From the IMG/VR virus record IMGVR_UViG_3300033145_003422, positions 1-35,733 of that record: a stretch of DNA of 35,733 nt; one strand, written 5' to 3'. This DNA is from a virus. Shown here one piece after another: positions 5,287 through 12,160 of the stretch. The notes under the pieces are model-generated. The model was not told the DNA's origin and did no database searches. It worked only from the letters and a program-made list of their open reading frames with translations. Both the position numbers and the translations under genes were made by a program. Numbering within the stretch: position 1 is the stretch's first letter; the number at the start of each line of letters is the position of its first letter.

Positions 5287-5466
5287 ATGCCGAATGAAAA
5301 AATTGGAATAAAGGACTGGATCCTGGGGACTCTTTTCGTAATTGGAATATTGATCGCCGGATCCGACGGCGATTGGTTCCCCTGGTTCAATATTGCCGGC
5401 GTGTTTATCGTCGGCATTTTTATGGTGGCAGCAATAAGGATTTTTTCAAAGGAGAAAAGGTCATGA
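5287..5466 (+). CDS. 59-aa two-TM inner-membrane protein
   Basis: A short gene starting at ATG 5287 with AAGGGG 5 nt upstream. The product has two hydrophobic helices, WILGTLFVIGILIAG (about 11-25) and FNIAGVFIVGIFMVAAI (about 34-50), joined by a short SDGDWFPW loop, and a basic tail KEKRS. Its stop overlaps the next start (ATGA), so it is co-translated with the secreted Fn3 protein. The size and topology fit a holin or a superinfection-exclusion membrane protein, but the position is in the early region away from the amidase, so I give no function. Confidence 0.7.
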   Translation: MPNEKIGIKDWILGTLFVIGILIAGSDGDWFPWFNIAGVFIVGIFMVAAIRIFSKEKRS

Positions 5467-5840
5467 AAAAAGCATTATTAGTTTTAGCGGTATTACTTTT
5501 TATTTGCATTCCTCACGTTGCTGTTGCCGGGTCCGCAATCTTGCAGTGGCAGCCTAACACAGAGCCGGATCTGGCCGGATACCGGGCATTCGTTCGCGAA
5601 AAAGGCCAGGGCTATTCTTATGATCAACCCGCCTGGGAGGGCAAGGAAACCACATGCAAAATAGACAATCTCGATAATTCCAAGACTTACTATTTTGTTG
5701 TGAGGGCCTTCGATACCGAAGGTTATGAAAGCGGTAATTCCAACGAGGTCAGCTTGGTTCAAGGCACAATCCCGGACGGCGTACCGCCTTTGGATCCAAA
5801 AACCGTGACGATTACTGTTACCGTCCAATTGCCGGAATAA
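5463..5840 (+). CDS. Secreted fibronectin type III domain protein
   Basis: A 125-aa protein with a Sec signal peptide (MKKALLVLAVLLFICIPHVAVA, cleavage probably after VAVA) followed by one fibronectin III-like domain: ILQWQPNTEPDLAGYRAFVR at the start and CKIDNLDNSKTYYFVVRAFD then GYESGNSNEVSL at the end. The start ATG 5463 has AAGGAGAAAAGG upstream. Such domains are common in cell-surface and virion proteins. A signal peptide on an early phage protein suggests it acts in the periplasm or at the surface of the host, perhaps changing the lysogen's envelope. Confidence 0.85.
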   Translation: MKKALLVLAVLLFICIPHVAVAGSAILQWQPNTEPDLAGYRAFVREKGQGYSYDQPAWEGKETTCKIDNLDNSKTYYFVVRAFDTEGYESGNSNEVSLVQGTIPDGVPPLDPKTVTITVTVQLPE

Positions 5841-5843
5841 ATC

Positions 5844-6029
5844 ATGACTGTAATCGGCATATATTGGGACGAATTATCAAAATCCTTCATGGCAATAGCA
5901 CGAATCGACTGCACGACCATCGATGACGGCCATTTGTCAAATGAAGATTCAGTTTGCGACCCGCCCGCTCCCGAGGCGGTAATATCGGAGCCTCCCATGA
6001 CCCGCCCGCCCTGGTCGGGGTTAAAGTAG
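5844..6029 (+). CDS. Doubtful small protein
   Basis: A 61-aa open frame starting 3 nt after the Fn3 gene stop. The first 30 residues (TVIGIYWDELSKSFMAIARI) look protein-like; the remainder is Pro-rich and coincides with GC-rich hairpins, so the end may be non-coding. The ribosome binding site is weak (GGAATAA). Confidence 0.3.
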   Translation: MTVIGIYWDELSKSFMAIARIDCTTIDDGHLSNEDSVCDPPAPEAVISEPPMTRPPWSGLK

Positions 6030-6049
6030 CGGCTTCTTCCCCATGGGAG
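5961..6049 (+). other. GC-rich intergenic stem-loops
   Basis: CCGCC/GGCGG (5961-5965/5975-5979) and CTCCCATG/CATGGGAG (5992-5999/6042-6049) form two helices, the second enclosing a C/G-rich loop. It precedes a purine-rich GAAGGTTAGAAGGTTAGAGG spacer and the deoxyribosyltransferase-like gene. No known riboswitch motif was recognised. Confidence 0.35.
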
Positions 6050-6113
6050 CTTGCGAATACCGGGGCAACCCAACCTTAAGAAGGTTAGAAGGTTAGAGGT
6101 TTGGAAGGACCGA

Positions 6114-6512
6114 ATGAAAGAAAAACCTAAAATCGTCACGATATGCGGATCGAGTCGTTTTGTTGAGATCATGGCTGTTTGCGCCTGGCTTTTGGAACGG
6201 GATGAAGGCGCAATAGTGATGTCGCTGCACCTTCTTCCATCCTGGTATCCGGATTGTCCGGATGATCATTTGGCGGAGCATGAAGGCGTGGCCGAACAAA
6301 TGGATGAACTTCATTTAAGAAAGATCGATATCAGTGATGAAATATTCGTCGTCAATTATGGCGATTATATCGGGAAAAGTACGGCGCGTGAAGTTCAGTA
6401 CGCGATTGACAATAGTAAAAGGATTCGATGGCTCAACCATGATCCTATAGGCGTTGCCGTGAACAAAATTATTCAGGAGTCATTAAGAAAGGAAAAAACA
6501 TGCAAGCCGTAG
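6114..6512 (+). CDS. Nucleoside 2-deoxyribosyltransferase-like protein
   Basis: A 132-aa protein with the flavodoxin-like fold of the nucleoside 2-deoxyribosyltransferase/DUF4406 superfamily: strand 1 IVTICGSSRF, a central DISDEIFVVN strand with acidic residues, and the signature GKSTAREVQYAI, whose Glu is the usual nucleophile position. In this family the enzyme cleaves or swaps the N-glycosidic bond of deoxynucleosides or nucleotides. In phages it is often linked to nucleotide salvage or to making modified nucleotides. ATG 6114 has GGAAGG 5 nt upstream, and the gene overlaps the next by 13 nt. Confidence 0.78.
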   Translation: MKEKPKIVTICGSSRFVEIMAVCAWLLERDEGAIVMSLHLLPSWYPDCPDDHLAEHEGVAEQMDELHLRKIDISDEIFVVNYGDYIGKSTAREVQYAIDNSKRIRWLNHDPIGVAVNKIIQESLRKEKTCKP

Positions 6513-6706
6513 AACACAGCGGAATTGAAAGAATGCCGGAAATTTTCAATGCGGAGAGACTTGAATCGCTTTTAGACGATCCGGAAGTAAAAGAAGTGAA
6601 AGTTTTTAAGCTTGAAAAAGGAATGTTAATCAATATCGAAGGTTGCGCCTATAAGGTGATTGCCGCCAGGCCGAACGGAAAAATAACCCTGAAGCCCATA
6701 TCATGA
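6500..6706 (+). CDS. Small hypothetical protein
   Basis: A 68-aa protein with AAAGGAAAAA before its ATG. The second half is strand-rich (VKVFKLEKGMLINIEGCAYK) like a small beta-barrel, which recalls phage proteins of the SH3-like type. No family is assigned. It overlaps the upstream gene by 13 nt and the downstream gene by 4 nt (ATGA). Confidence 0.65.
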   Translation: MQAVEHSGIERMPEIFNAERLESLLDDPEVKEVKVFKLEKGMLINIEGCAYKVIAARPNGKITLKPIS

Positions 6707-6966
6707 AAACCTGGTGCATCGTAGATCTGAGCGAACTGCACAATGGATATGGCGATTTACCGGACCCGACAATGAATGATACCGGCCGGCTTGATAAGAA
6801 ACATTGCCCGACTATGTTTTATTATAAGCGCAAACCATCTGAAGATGAACTGTTTCGATTGCAAAAAAAATATCCGGCCGGAAAATTCCACCTGTTTGAA
6901 GCGGTAGGCAAGGTTGTAGAAAGTCAGGTCAATACAAAGGCGGCTTATATTGAGAATATTCAGTGA
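6703..6966 (+). CDS. Small hypothetical protein
   Basis: An 87-aa protein translationally coupled to the gene before it (ATGA overlap). It begins with MKTWCIVDLSELHNGYGD, and a middle segment SEDELFRLQKKYPAGKFHLF is followed by a strand that may pair with the first. I do not recognise the family. It forms part of a run of short, tightly overlapping genes between the deoxyribosyltransferase-like gene and the primase. Confidence 0.65.
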   Translation: MKTWCIVDLSELHNGYGDLPDPTMNDTGRLDKKHCPTMFYYKRKPSEDELFRLQKKYPAGKFHLFEAVGKVVESQVNTKAAYIENIQ

Positions 6967-7132
6967 AGAAAAATCAAGCGAAATTAAAAAGACGGAAGTT
7001 TTTTTGATCTTAAAAAATCAAGAGGCAAGAGCCCTGATCGAAGCATTAGAAGCCGCGATCAAATCCCGACCGAGAAAAAAGAAGTGGAAAAAATTGCTAA
7101 CAGATCTTGAGGAAAGGGCTTTAATTTATTGA
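6950..7132 (+). CDS. Small helical hypothetical protein
   Basis: A 60-aa protein starting at TTG 6950 with AAGGCGG upstream; no ATG is available in this frame. It has one strand (EVFLILKNQEA) followed by two basic amphipathic helices (ALIEALEAAIKSRPRKKKW, then LLTDLEERALIY), a pattern common in short phage proteins. It overlaps the previous gene by 17 nt, and its TGA overlaps the next ATG (TGATG). Confidence 0.6.
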   Translation: MRIFSEEKSSEIKKTEVFLILKNQEARALIEALEAAIKSRPRKKKWKKLLTDLEERALIY

Positions 7133-7407
7133 TGTGTACAATAGCCGAATGTAAAAAGATCATGGCGGAAGTGGCAAAAAAGCACCTGATATCCGTCGAA
7201 GATCTGGAAGGCCGGAGCCGTAGAGAAGAGATCGTTGAGGCCCGTAACGAGGCTATTTGCAGGTGCCGGCAAGAAACCACCGCCGGACTGTCCGCCATTG
7301 GGCGTTTTTTCAACAGGAGTCATGCAACCGTTATACATTCGCTGAAGAAAAATGGAAATGGAGAAGACATGCATCGTGATCTCGGAAGTAATAGAGATCA
7401 CCGATAG
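7132..7407 (+). CDS. Free-standing DnaA domain IV-like DNA-binding protein
   Basis: A 91-aa protein matching the C-terminal, origin-binding domain of DnaA: VAKKHLISVEDLEGRSRRE corresponds to the first helices, and SHATVIHSLKK to the DnaA signature helix (DHSTVIHS-type) that reads the DnaA box. There is no AAA+ domain. In phages such proteins are thought to recruit or replace host DnaA at the origin. Two DnaA-box-like sequences lie in the candidate origin at 10829-10847. The ATG overlaps the previous stop (TGATG), and the gene overlaps the next by 56 nt. Confidence 0.82.
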   Translation: MCTIAECKKIMAEVAKKHLISVEDLEGRSRREEIVEARNEAICRCRQETTAGLSAIGRFFNRSHATVIHSLKKNGNGEDMHRDLGSNRDHR

Positions 7408-7549
7408 CCAGGTCGCTGTTATCGTAAAAAAGACCGGCAAGGTCCTGGTGGTGCCGATAAATCTGGCCGAAAAATTCCAGGACCGGCTTTTCATTCCAGC
7501 CTGGCTGGCCAAAAAGAAAGGTATAAGGGATAAAATTTCCTATGACTGA
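7352..7549 (+). CDS. Small hypothetical protein
   Basis: A 65-aa protein with a beta-rich first half (VISEVIEITDSQVAVIVKKT) and the closing segment FIPAWLAKKKGIRD. It starts inside the DnaA-like gene (56-nt overlap); a start two codons later (ATG 7358) is equally possible. No family is recognised. Confidence 0.55.
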   Translation: MEMEKTCIVISEVIEITDSQVAVIVKKTGKVLVVPINLAEKFQDRLFIPAWLAKKKGIRDKISYD

Positions 7550-7748
7550 TCAGGCGTTTTATATTCAATCGCTGGCATCTAATGAATGTCTGTGTGGCCG
7601 TCCAAAAAAACCTCGCAATACATTTTGCTATCAGTGCTATCAAGCATTGCCGGCGGAAATGCAGAAAGCATTATATCTGCGCCTGGGGGATGGTTACGAA
7701 GAAGCGGTGGATGAAGCGTGTCAACATTTACAGCAGGAGGTTTGGTAA
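7542..7748 (+). CDS. Small zinc-ribbon protein
   Basis: A 68-aa protein with four cysteines in a CxC-x-CxxC-type arrangement (ECLCGRPKKPRNTFCYQCY) that should hold one zinc ion, followed by a helix (LPAEMQKALYLRLGDGYEEA). Such mini zinc ribbons are frequent in phage early operons. The start overlaps the previous gene by 8 nt, and an AAGGGA element lies nearby. Binding partner unknown. Confidence 0.7.
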   Translation: MTDQAFYIQSLASNECLCGRPKKPRNTFCYQCYQALPAEMQKALYLRLGDGYEEAVDEACQHLQQEVW

Positions 7749-7749
7749 A

Positions 7750-8010
7750 ATGCATACCATCTTTATATTTTTTGCCGGATGTTTTGTCGGCGCCATGGCC
7801 GGGATCCTGGTAACATCATTGCGCCATGTGTCGAAAGCGTCGGATCCGGATACTGACGAATGGAAATGCCGTCGATGCGGGTGTGATGATCTTAATCCCT
7901 GCATTACGGATGAAGGTCCATGCAGCTGGGTGGAAGAAAACCTGTGTTCGGCCTGTTATACAATCGAAGATTATAAAAATTGGAAGCCAGGAAAGCCAGG
8001 ATATGCTTGA
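7750..8010 (+). CDS. Single-TM protein with cysteine-rich domain
   Basis: An 86-aa protein starting at ATG 7750 (AGGAGGTTTGGTAA upstream, the best ribosome binding site of this group). An N-terminal hydrophobic helix (IFIFFAGCFVGAMAGILVTS) is followed by a cysteine cluster: CRRCGC, then C52-type spacing, CSW and CSAC, consistent with a zinc-binding domain on the cytoplasmic side or an N-anchored protein. Function unknown. Confidence 0.7.
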   Translation: MHTIFIFFAGCFVGAMAGILVTSLRHVSKASDPDTDEWKCRRCGCDDLNPCITDEGPCSWVEENLCSACYTIEDYKNWKPGKPGYA

Positions 8011-8015
8011 GAAAG

Positions 8016-8237
8016 ATGGAATCAAAGCAAAAAATAATATCCCCGCATGGATACACCCTGCTGATCGGAGAGCAGGTCGAGCAGGGTGATATGGCATATC
8101 TGTATAGCAATGGGCGGGAAACATGGGTTGAGATTGATGAACCCGTCTATGAGGTATGGATAGCTGGTGAGCCTGGAACCGTACCTGTTGCTCGGCGCGA
8201 TCATCGGATATCACATGTGCAATTAGAATTGTTTTAA
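8016..8237 (+). CDS. Small hypothetical protein
   Basis: A 73-aa beta-rich protein (GYTLLIGEQVEQGDMAYLYS then VYEVWIAGEPGTVPVA) with no recognised domain. ATG 8016 is preferred. A TTG at 7980 is possible but would overlap the upstream gene. The ribosome binding site is weak (GAGAAAG). It is followed by a 14-nt gap to the primase. Confidence 0.55.
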   Translation: MESKQKIISPHGYTLLIGEQVEQGDMAYLYSNGRETWVEIDEPVYEVWIAGEPGTVPVARRDHRISHVQLELF

Positions 8238-8251
8238 ATAAGGAGAGTAAA

Positions 8252-8953
8252 TTGAAATTCGAAGAGGTTTACAATATCTTTTTTGAGCCCGGTGAAGTGG
8301 CCGAGATCCGGGCTTTTGGTTTAAGCAAAGGGAATAAAGCATGGGAAGGTTGGGCCGGCGGATCCGGTGTTGTCTTTGGCTATTTTGATAATGCCCAGGA
8401 TTTTGGAAAAGCCGCCGGCGCTCTGGATCGAGCAAAGGCTGAAGGCATATATTTTACCTTGAACCCGACGAACCCGGATCTGCTGGCCAGGTCTGCGAAT
8501 CGTTTAAAAGCCGCCGGTGCAAAAACGGCCACAACCAGCGATAAAGATATCGTGTGCATCCGGTGGCTGCCGATCGATCTGGATCCGGTCCGCCCCTCAG
8601 GGATATCATCAACGGACCAGGAACTTGAATATTCCAAAGAAGCAAGGTTTAGGATCTGTGAATTTGTTAAGCACGAATTTAAAGGATGCCCCCCAATTTT
8701 AGCAGTCTCCGGAAACGGAACCCATCTACTTTATAAACTTGAAGACCTTCCAAATACCGACGATACCAAAGATAAAATCCGACAAGCTTTAGCAGCAATC
8801 GCCGCCAATTTTTCAGATGAAAAAGTACATGTAGATCTGAAAGTTTTCAATCCCGCGAGAATTTGGAAACTGTACGGAACTACCGGGCGAAAAGGCGATC
8901 ACATCGAAAAACGGCCACATCGAAAAAGTTATATTGATAAGACTGCAAAATAA
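8252..8953 (+). CDS. Archaeo-eukaryotic-type primase (PrimPol-like)
   Basis: A 233-aa protein with the three catalytic motifs of the AEP superfamily: motif I acidic residues in LPIDLDP (D109, D111), motif II with the histidine in SGNGTHLLYKL (about 153-163), and motif III acidic residue in VHVDLKV (D195), followed by ARIWKLYGT, typical for phage primases. It should make RNA or DNA primers for phage replication. It starts with TTG 8252, supported by an AAGGAGAG site. It lies 12 nt before the helicase gene, with which it forms the replication module. Confidence 0.87.
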   Translation: MKFEEVYNIFFEPGEVAEIRAFGLSKGNKAWEGWAGGSGVVFGYFDNAQDFGKAAGALDRAKAEGIYFTLNPTNPDLLARSANRLKAAGAKTATTSDKDIVCIRWLPIDLDPVRPSGISSTDQELEYSKEARFRICEFVKHEFKGCPPILAVSGNGTHLLYKLEDLPNTDDTKDKIRQALAAIAANFSDEKVHVDLKVFNPARIWKLYGTTGRKGDHIEKRPHRKSYIDKTAK

Positions 8954-8965
8954 CAGAAGGATGAA

Positions 8966-10753
8966 ATGGCGAAGAAAAAAGGTGTTAAAGCAAATTCGCT
9001 GGCATGGTTAGAAGCCATTGCTGCTACTGCCCCTCCTGAAGAAGTAAAAAGTACAACCCGAAGTATTCGCAAAGGTAAGAACGTTGATTCTGGCGCATCT
9101 CACGCGGTCGATTTGGGGCCGGTTGACGTTGAAAAGTACCTTTTGCACTATGGGGTTGAATTCCGGGTAAAAGACAAGGGAAATAAAACCTTGTATACGC
9201 TGAAGCAGTGCCTCTTTGATCCTGATCACGGCAAAGATGATGCGGCAATTACCCAGGATACCCGCGGGCTTTTAACCTATTGGTGTTTCCATGATTCGTG
9301 CAATCACACCTGGCATGAAGCGCGATCGATGATTTCCGGGCAGGATAAAATCGCTCAATTCTGCGAAGGTTACGATCCGAATTTTAAACCTCAAGAGAAA
9401 AAATCACCTTTGGATACCGGGAAGGATCATCCGGATCCGCCTCCCCGGGTCCCCCCTCCTGAAAGTGTCGATCCTTCTGTTTTTTTTGATGGCAAGAAGC
9501 TGCGATCGCAATACCTGGCCAAATATCTACAGGGATATTTCCAACCAATCATCTTTGATGATGCCGACTTTTACATCTACGACAAAGAATCGGGCGTCTG
9601 GAGGATTACCTCGGCAAACTTGATCGGCCAGGCAGCGGAAAGGGCTCTTGATAAGTACGCAACAAATAACCTGATAGAAGCCTCGATAAAGCTGTTGGGT
9701 AAAAGAACAATAATCCATCCGGATGATTTCAAGCATAACAACCAATTTTTGAATGTAAAAAACGGGATGCTTGAAATAGAGACCGGCAAGCTGCATCCGC
9801 ATGATTCGAAATATCTGTCACGGATCCAGATGCCGGTGGAATATGACGAAGATGCGCCGTTTGATTTGTGGGATAAATTTTTGGGAGAAGTCTTTGCCGA
9901 TGATCCAGAGAAGATCTTAGCTTTGCAAAGTTATTACGGATATTGTCTTTTGCAGGATTGCCGATATCAGAAAAGCCTTTTCATGGTAGGCGATGGCGCT
10001 AATGGTAAATCAGTGGCCTGCGACGTATTGATTAATATTTTAGGTGAAAATAACGTTTGTGGGCTGCCATTGGAATTGATGGGCGAACGATTTTTGATAA
10101 TTGAGTTAAAAGACAAGCTTGTCAACGTGGCCTCGGAGATCGAGACAAGCAAATTGATCGGGACCCGGAACTTTAAAACCGCCGTGGCCGGCGGAATGAT
10201 CCAGGCGGATCAGAAGCATGGAAAAGCTGTAAAGTTCTATCCTGTAGCAAAACATATATTCAGCATGAACGATGTTCCGAAGATCACCGATAAATCGCAT
10301 GGATTCCAGCGGCGGCCTATGGTTTTAAAATTCAATCAAAGATTCGAACCGGGCATGGATAAGTGGGATCCGCTTTTACTTGATAAGCTGTTGGTCCAGA
10401 AAAACGGGATATTTGCGTGGATGGTCGACGGATTGAGAACAATCTTAGATACAGGCGGACTCTACGTTCCGGAGGTTGTTGAAAAAGATACCAAAAGATT
10501 TATCCAGCTTACCAACCCGGTCATTCAATTTATTCAGGATTGTTGCATTCCGGGACCGGATTATAAAGTTGTGCCGATGGAACTTTACAAGGAATACAAA
10601 AAATGGTGCGAGGAAGGCAAAAACAGGCCGCTTTCCAGGAATCGGTTTTATGGACAAATATTGGTGCATTGTTCTGGTGTGACAGAGACGCAAGTAGGCC
10701 CGGAGAGGCGTAGGATGTACGTTGGCGTAGGGTTAAAGGCTTCCTGGTCGTGA
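8966..10753 (+). CDS. D5-type SF3 replicative helicase
   Basis: A 595-aa protein that should unwind DNA at the origin. Residues about 80-115 hold a zinc-binding region (C82, H88, then CFHDSCNHTW). D5_N-like helical region lies at about 190-320. The SF3 AAA+ domain has Walker A GDGANGKS (342-349), Walker B VNVASEIE (386-393), motif C HIFSMNDVP (430-438) with sensor Asn, and arginine finger RR at 449-450 (FQRRP). The C-terminal module (about 530-575) has YKEYKKWCEE and SRNRFYGQ. The same C-terminal module also occurs alone in the 106-aa early protein. ATG follows an AAGGATGAA element. Confidence 0.94.
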   Translation: MAKKKGVKANSLAWLEAIAATAPPEEVKSTTRSIRKGKNVDSGASHAVDLGPVDVEKYLLHYGVEFRVKDKGNKTLYTLKQCLFDPDHGKDDAAITQDTRGLLTYWCFHDSCNHTWHEARSMISGQDKIAQFCEGYDPNFKPQEKKSPLDTGKDHPDPPPRVPPPESVDPSVFFDGKKLRSQYLAKYLQGYFQPIIFDDADFYIYDKESGVWRITSANLIGQAAERALDKYATNNLIEASIKLLGKRTIIHPDDFKHNNQFLNVKNGMLEIETGKLHPHDSKYLSRIQMPVEYDEDAPFDLWDKFLGEVFADDPEKILALQSYYGYCLLQDCRYQKSLFMVGDGANGKSVACDVLINILGENNVCGLPLELMGERFLIIELKDKLVNVASEIETSKLIGTRNFKTAVAGGMIQADQKHGKAVKFYPVAKHIFSMNDVPKITDKSHGFQRRPMVLKFNQRFEPGMDKWDPLLLDKLLVQKNGIFAWMVDGLRTILDTGGLYVPEVVEKDTKRFIQLTNPVIQFIQDCCIPGPDYKVVPMELYKEYKKWCEEGKNRPLSRNRFYGQILVHCSGVTETQVGPERRRMYVGVGLKASWS

Positions 10754-10768
10754 TTTAAAATTGTCCCG

Positions 10769-10824
10769 GGAGCGAAGCGACTGGCACCTTTATTGATGCC
10801 TTTTTAGGAGCGAATTGACTGGCA
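10769..10824 (+). repeat. Two 18-bp near-identical direct repeats after the helicase gene
   Basis: GGAGCGAAGCGACTGGCA (10769-10786) and GGAGCGAATTGACTGGCA (10807-10824) match at 16 of 18 positions. Between them lies GGCA...TGCC followed by TTTTT (10783-10805), a weak terminator-like hairpin that could end the replication operon. Confidence 0.6.
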
Positions 10825-10828
10825 AACA

Positions 10829-11211
10829 TTATACAACGTTATACACGTTATTATTTTTTTTCGTTTTTCCCGCTCCTCCTTTCCCTCCTCTCAGAAAATT
10901 ACTGTTCACTTGAAAGTGTCTCAAGTGAACATTAAATGATACAGGTGAACAAAAAAGGAACACTTTTTTGGCTAAAACTGTTCAGATTATAATGAATAAA
11001 AACAATTAATTAGAGGAATTTGAACACTTTGAACAACTTTTTTCAATTTATTTATAACTTCTAACGAAGAAAAAATATATATAAAGAATATTAGAAAAAG
11101 TTGTTCAAACTGTTCAGATCTTTCTCAGGCCGCATGAATCGGGAGTTTAGGGTGAACATTTTTACCCGAAAAAGTGTTCTAAAACTGTTCAGATTGCAAA
11201 AAAGATGTTCA
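10829..11211. other. Candidate phage replication origin with iteron-like motifs
   Basis: There are eleven TGTTCA/TGAACA motifs between 10903 and 11211 (starts at 10903, 10926, 10946, 10979, 11021, 11030, 11102, 11111, 11153, 11186, 11206). Three are part of the longer AAACTGTTCAGAT (10977, 11109 and 11184 regions). A perfect 11-bp inverted repeat TGTTCACTTGA/TCAAGTGAACA lies at 10903-10913/10921-10931. A perfect 15-bp inverted repeat TTTGAACAACTTTTT/AAAAAGTTGTTCAAA (11028-11042/11095-11109) flanks a 52-bp A+T-rich core suited to unwinding. Tandem DnaA-box-like TTATACAAC and TTATACACG lie at 10829-10837 and 10839-10847. It sits directly behind primase and helicase, in the largest gene-poor stretch (10754-11663). 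The rest of that stretch, 11212-11663, shows no gene and no strong motif. Confidence 0.72.
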
Positions 11212-11663
11212 CCTGGATGCATAAAAGCGAATTATAGCGGGTAAAAGACGGATCGACGCGGGCCGGCTGCGGAACTTGATTCACATGGATACCAGAAAGT
11301 GAGCGGCAAATTTTTTAAAAGGAAGGGGGAGGGGACACGGGAATTGTGGTGTGTTCTTTCAATATCTCCTTAAACCGTTGATTATCGAGGGTTCAGGGTA
11401 ATCAGGGATTGACAAAAACCGGGTGTGAAGCGGTTAGGGTGAGATATCCCAGGTTACGGCAAAATAAGGCTTTTGTCGTTGTTGTCGATTTCGGCGATTT
11501 TTCCGGATCCGGATCTTGGAAATACTTCGATGATTGCAGCTGATCGCGTGTCTCAAGAAGTGGACACGTCTGATAAAAATCTTTTATGTCAACTTTTTGG
11601 CCTGTTTCCAGGGTCTGAATTCGGGGATTATGGGCGATTATAAAGGATTAAAAAGGTGTGAAA

Positions 11664-11891
11664 ATGTCTAATTCTGGAATACTGAAGGGTAGAAATAGTA
11701 TTTGCTCATTTCTGAATATCCGTAAAGCGGTATTTTATCGATTGGTGGACCAGGGCCTCCCGATAAAAAAGATTGGTAATTCCTGGTATGGCCACCGGGA
11801 TGTTCTGGAAAAATGGTTTAAGGACTTCGTCGCAATCGAGAAAACCGGATTATCCGGCCAGGGCGATCCCGGATCGGACATGTCAGATTGA
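11664..11891 (+). CDS. HTH_17/excisionase-like DNA-binding protein
   Basis: A 75-aa protein with a winged-helix layout typical of MerR-type, excisionase-like and Nu1-like phage proteins: SICSFLNIRKAVFYRLVDQG as the HTH, then LPIKKIGNSWYGHRDVLEKW as wing and final helix. ATG 11664 is preferred over GTG 11658, with AAGGTG upstream. Its place right before the terminase genes fits a late-gene regulator or packaging accessory rather than an excisionase, which would sit near the integrase. Confidence 0.7.
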   Translation: MSNSGILKGRNSICSFLNIRKAVFYRLVDQGLPIKKIGNSWYGHRDVLEKWFKDFVAIEKTGLSGQGDPGSDMSD

Positions 11892-12040
11892 CGAAACCCC
11901 CATGGGTCCCATCGGGACTCCTAATAAATTGCAACACACAGACGGATAGTTTTTATGCTATTTCTGAATCCTAATTTCAAAATTTTTTATAAAATTTTTT
12001 ATAAAAAATCCATTCAAAAATACCCTGTCAAGTTTTTTTT

Positions 12041-12103
12041 TTGTCCGTTTATAGACCACTATTGTCTATTTATGATTCGTTTGTGTCCAGCTATGACCGT
12101 TTA
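12041..12103. promoter_or_regulatory. Three 21-bp-phased imperfect repeats before the terminase operon
   Basis: TTGTCCGTTTATAGACC (from 12041), TTGTCTATTTATGATTC (from 12062) and GTGTCCAGCTATGACCG (from 12083) repeat at exactly 21 bp, two helical turns. TATGAT at 12071-12076 would serve as a -10 box with only a poor -35, so these repeats may be activator or repressor sites for late transcription. The gap 11892-12160 contains otherwise only an A+T-rich tract (11980-12010) and a 5-bp GTCCC/GGGAC hairpin. Confidence 0.5.
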
Positions 12104-12160
12104 AAAATCCACTCCCAAAAGCCGTGATATAAATTTATCTGAATAAAAGGATTTGTATAT

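Noticed and set aside
10903-11211. CRISPR array
   Set aside because: The repeated units are only 6-13 bp, in both orientations and irregularly spaced; no cas genes.
11126-11236. A 36-codon frame starting at ATG within the origin-like stretch
   Set aside because: It lies across the TGTTCA motifs, lacks a ribosome binding site and has no protein-like pattern.
11980-12010. Insertion-sequence end
   Set aside because: The A/T-rich mirror-like tract has no partner inverted repeat and no transposase nearby.
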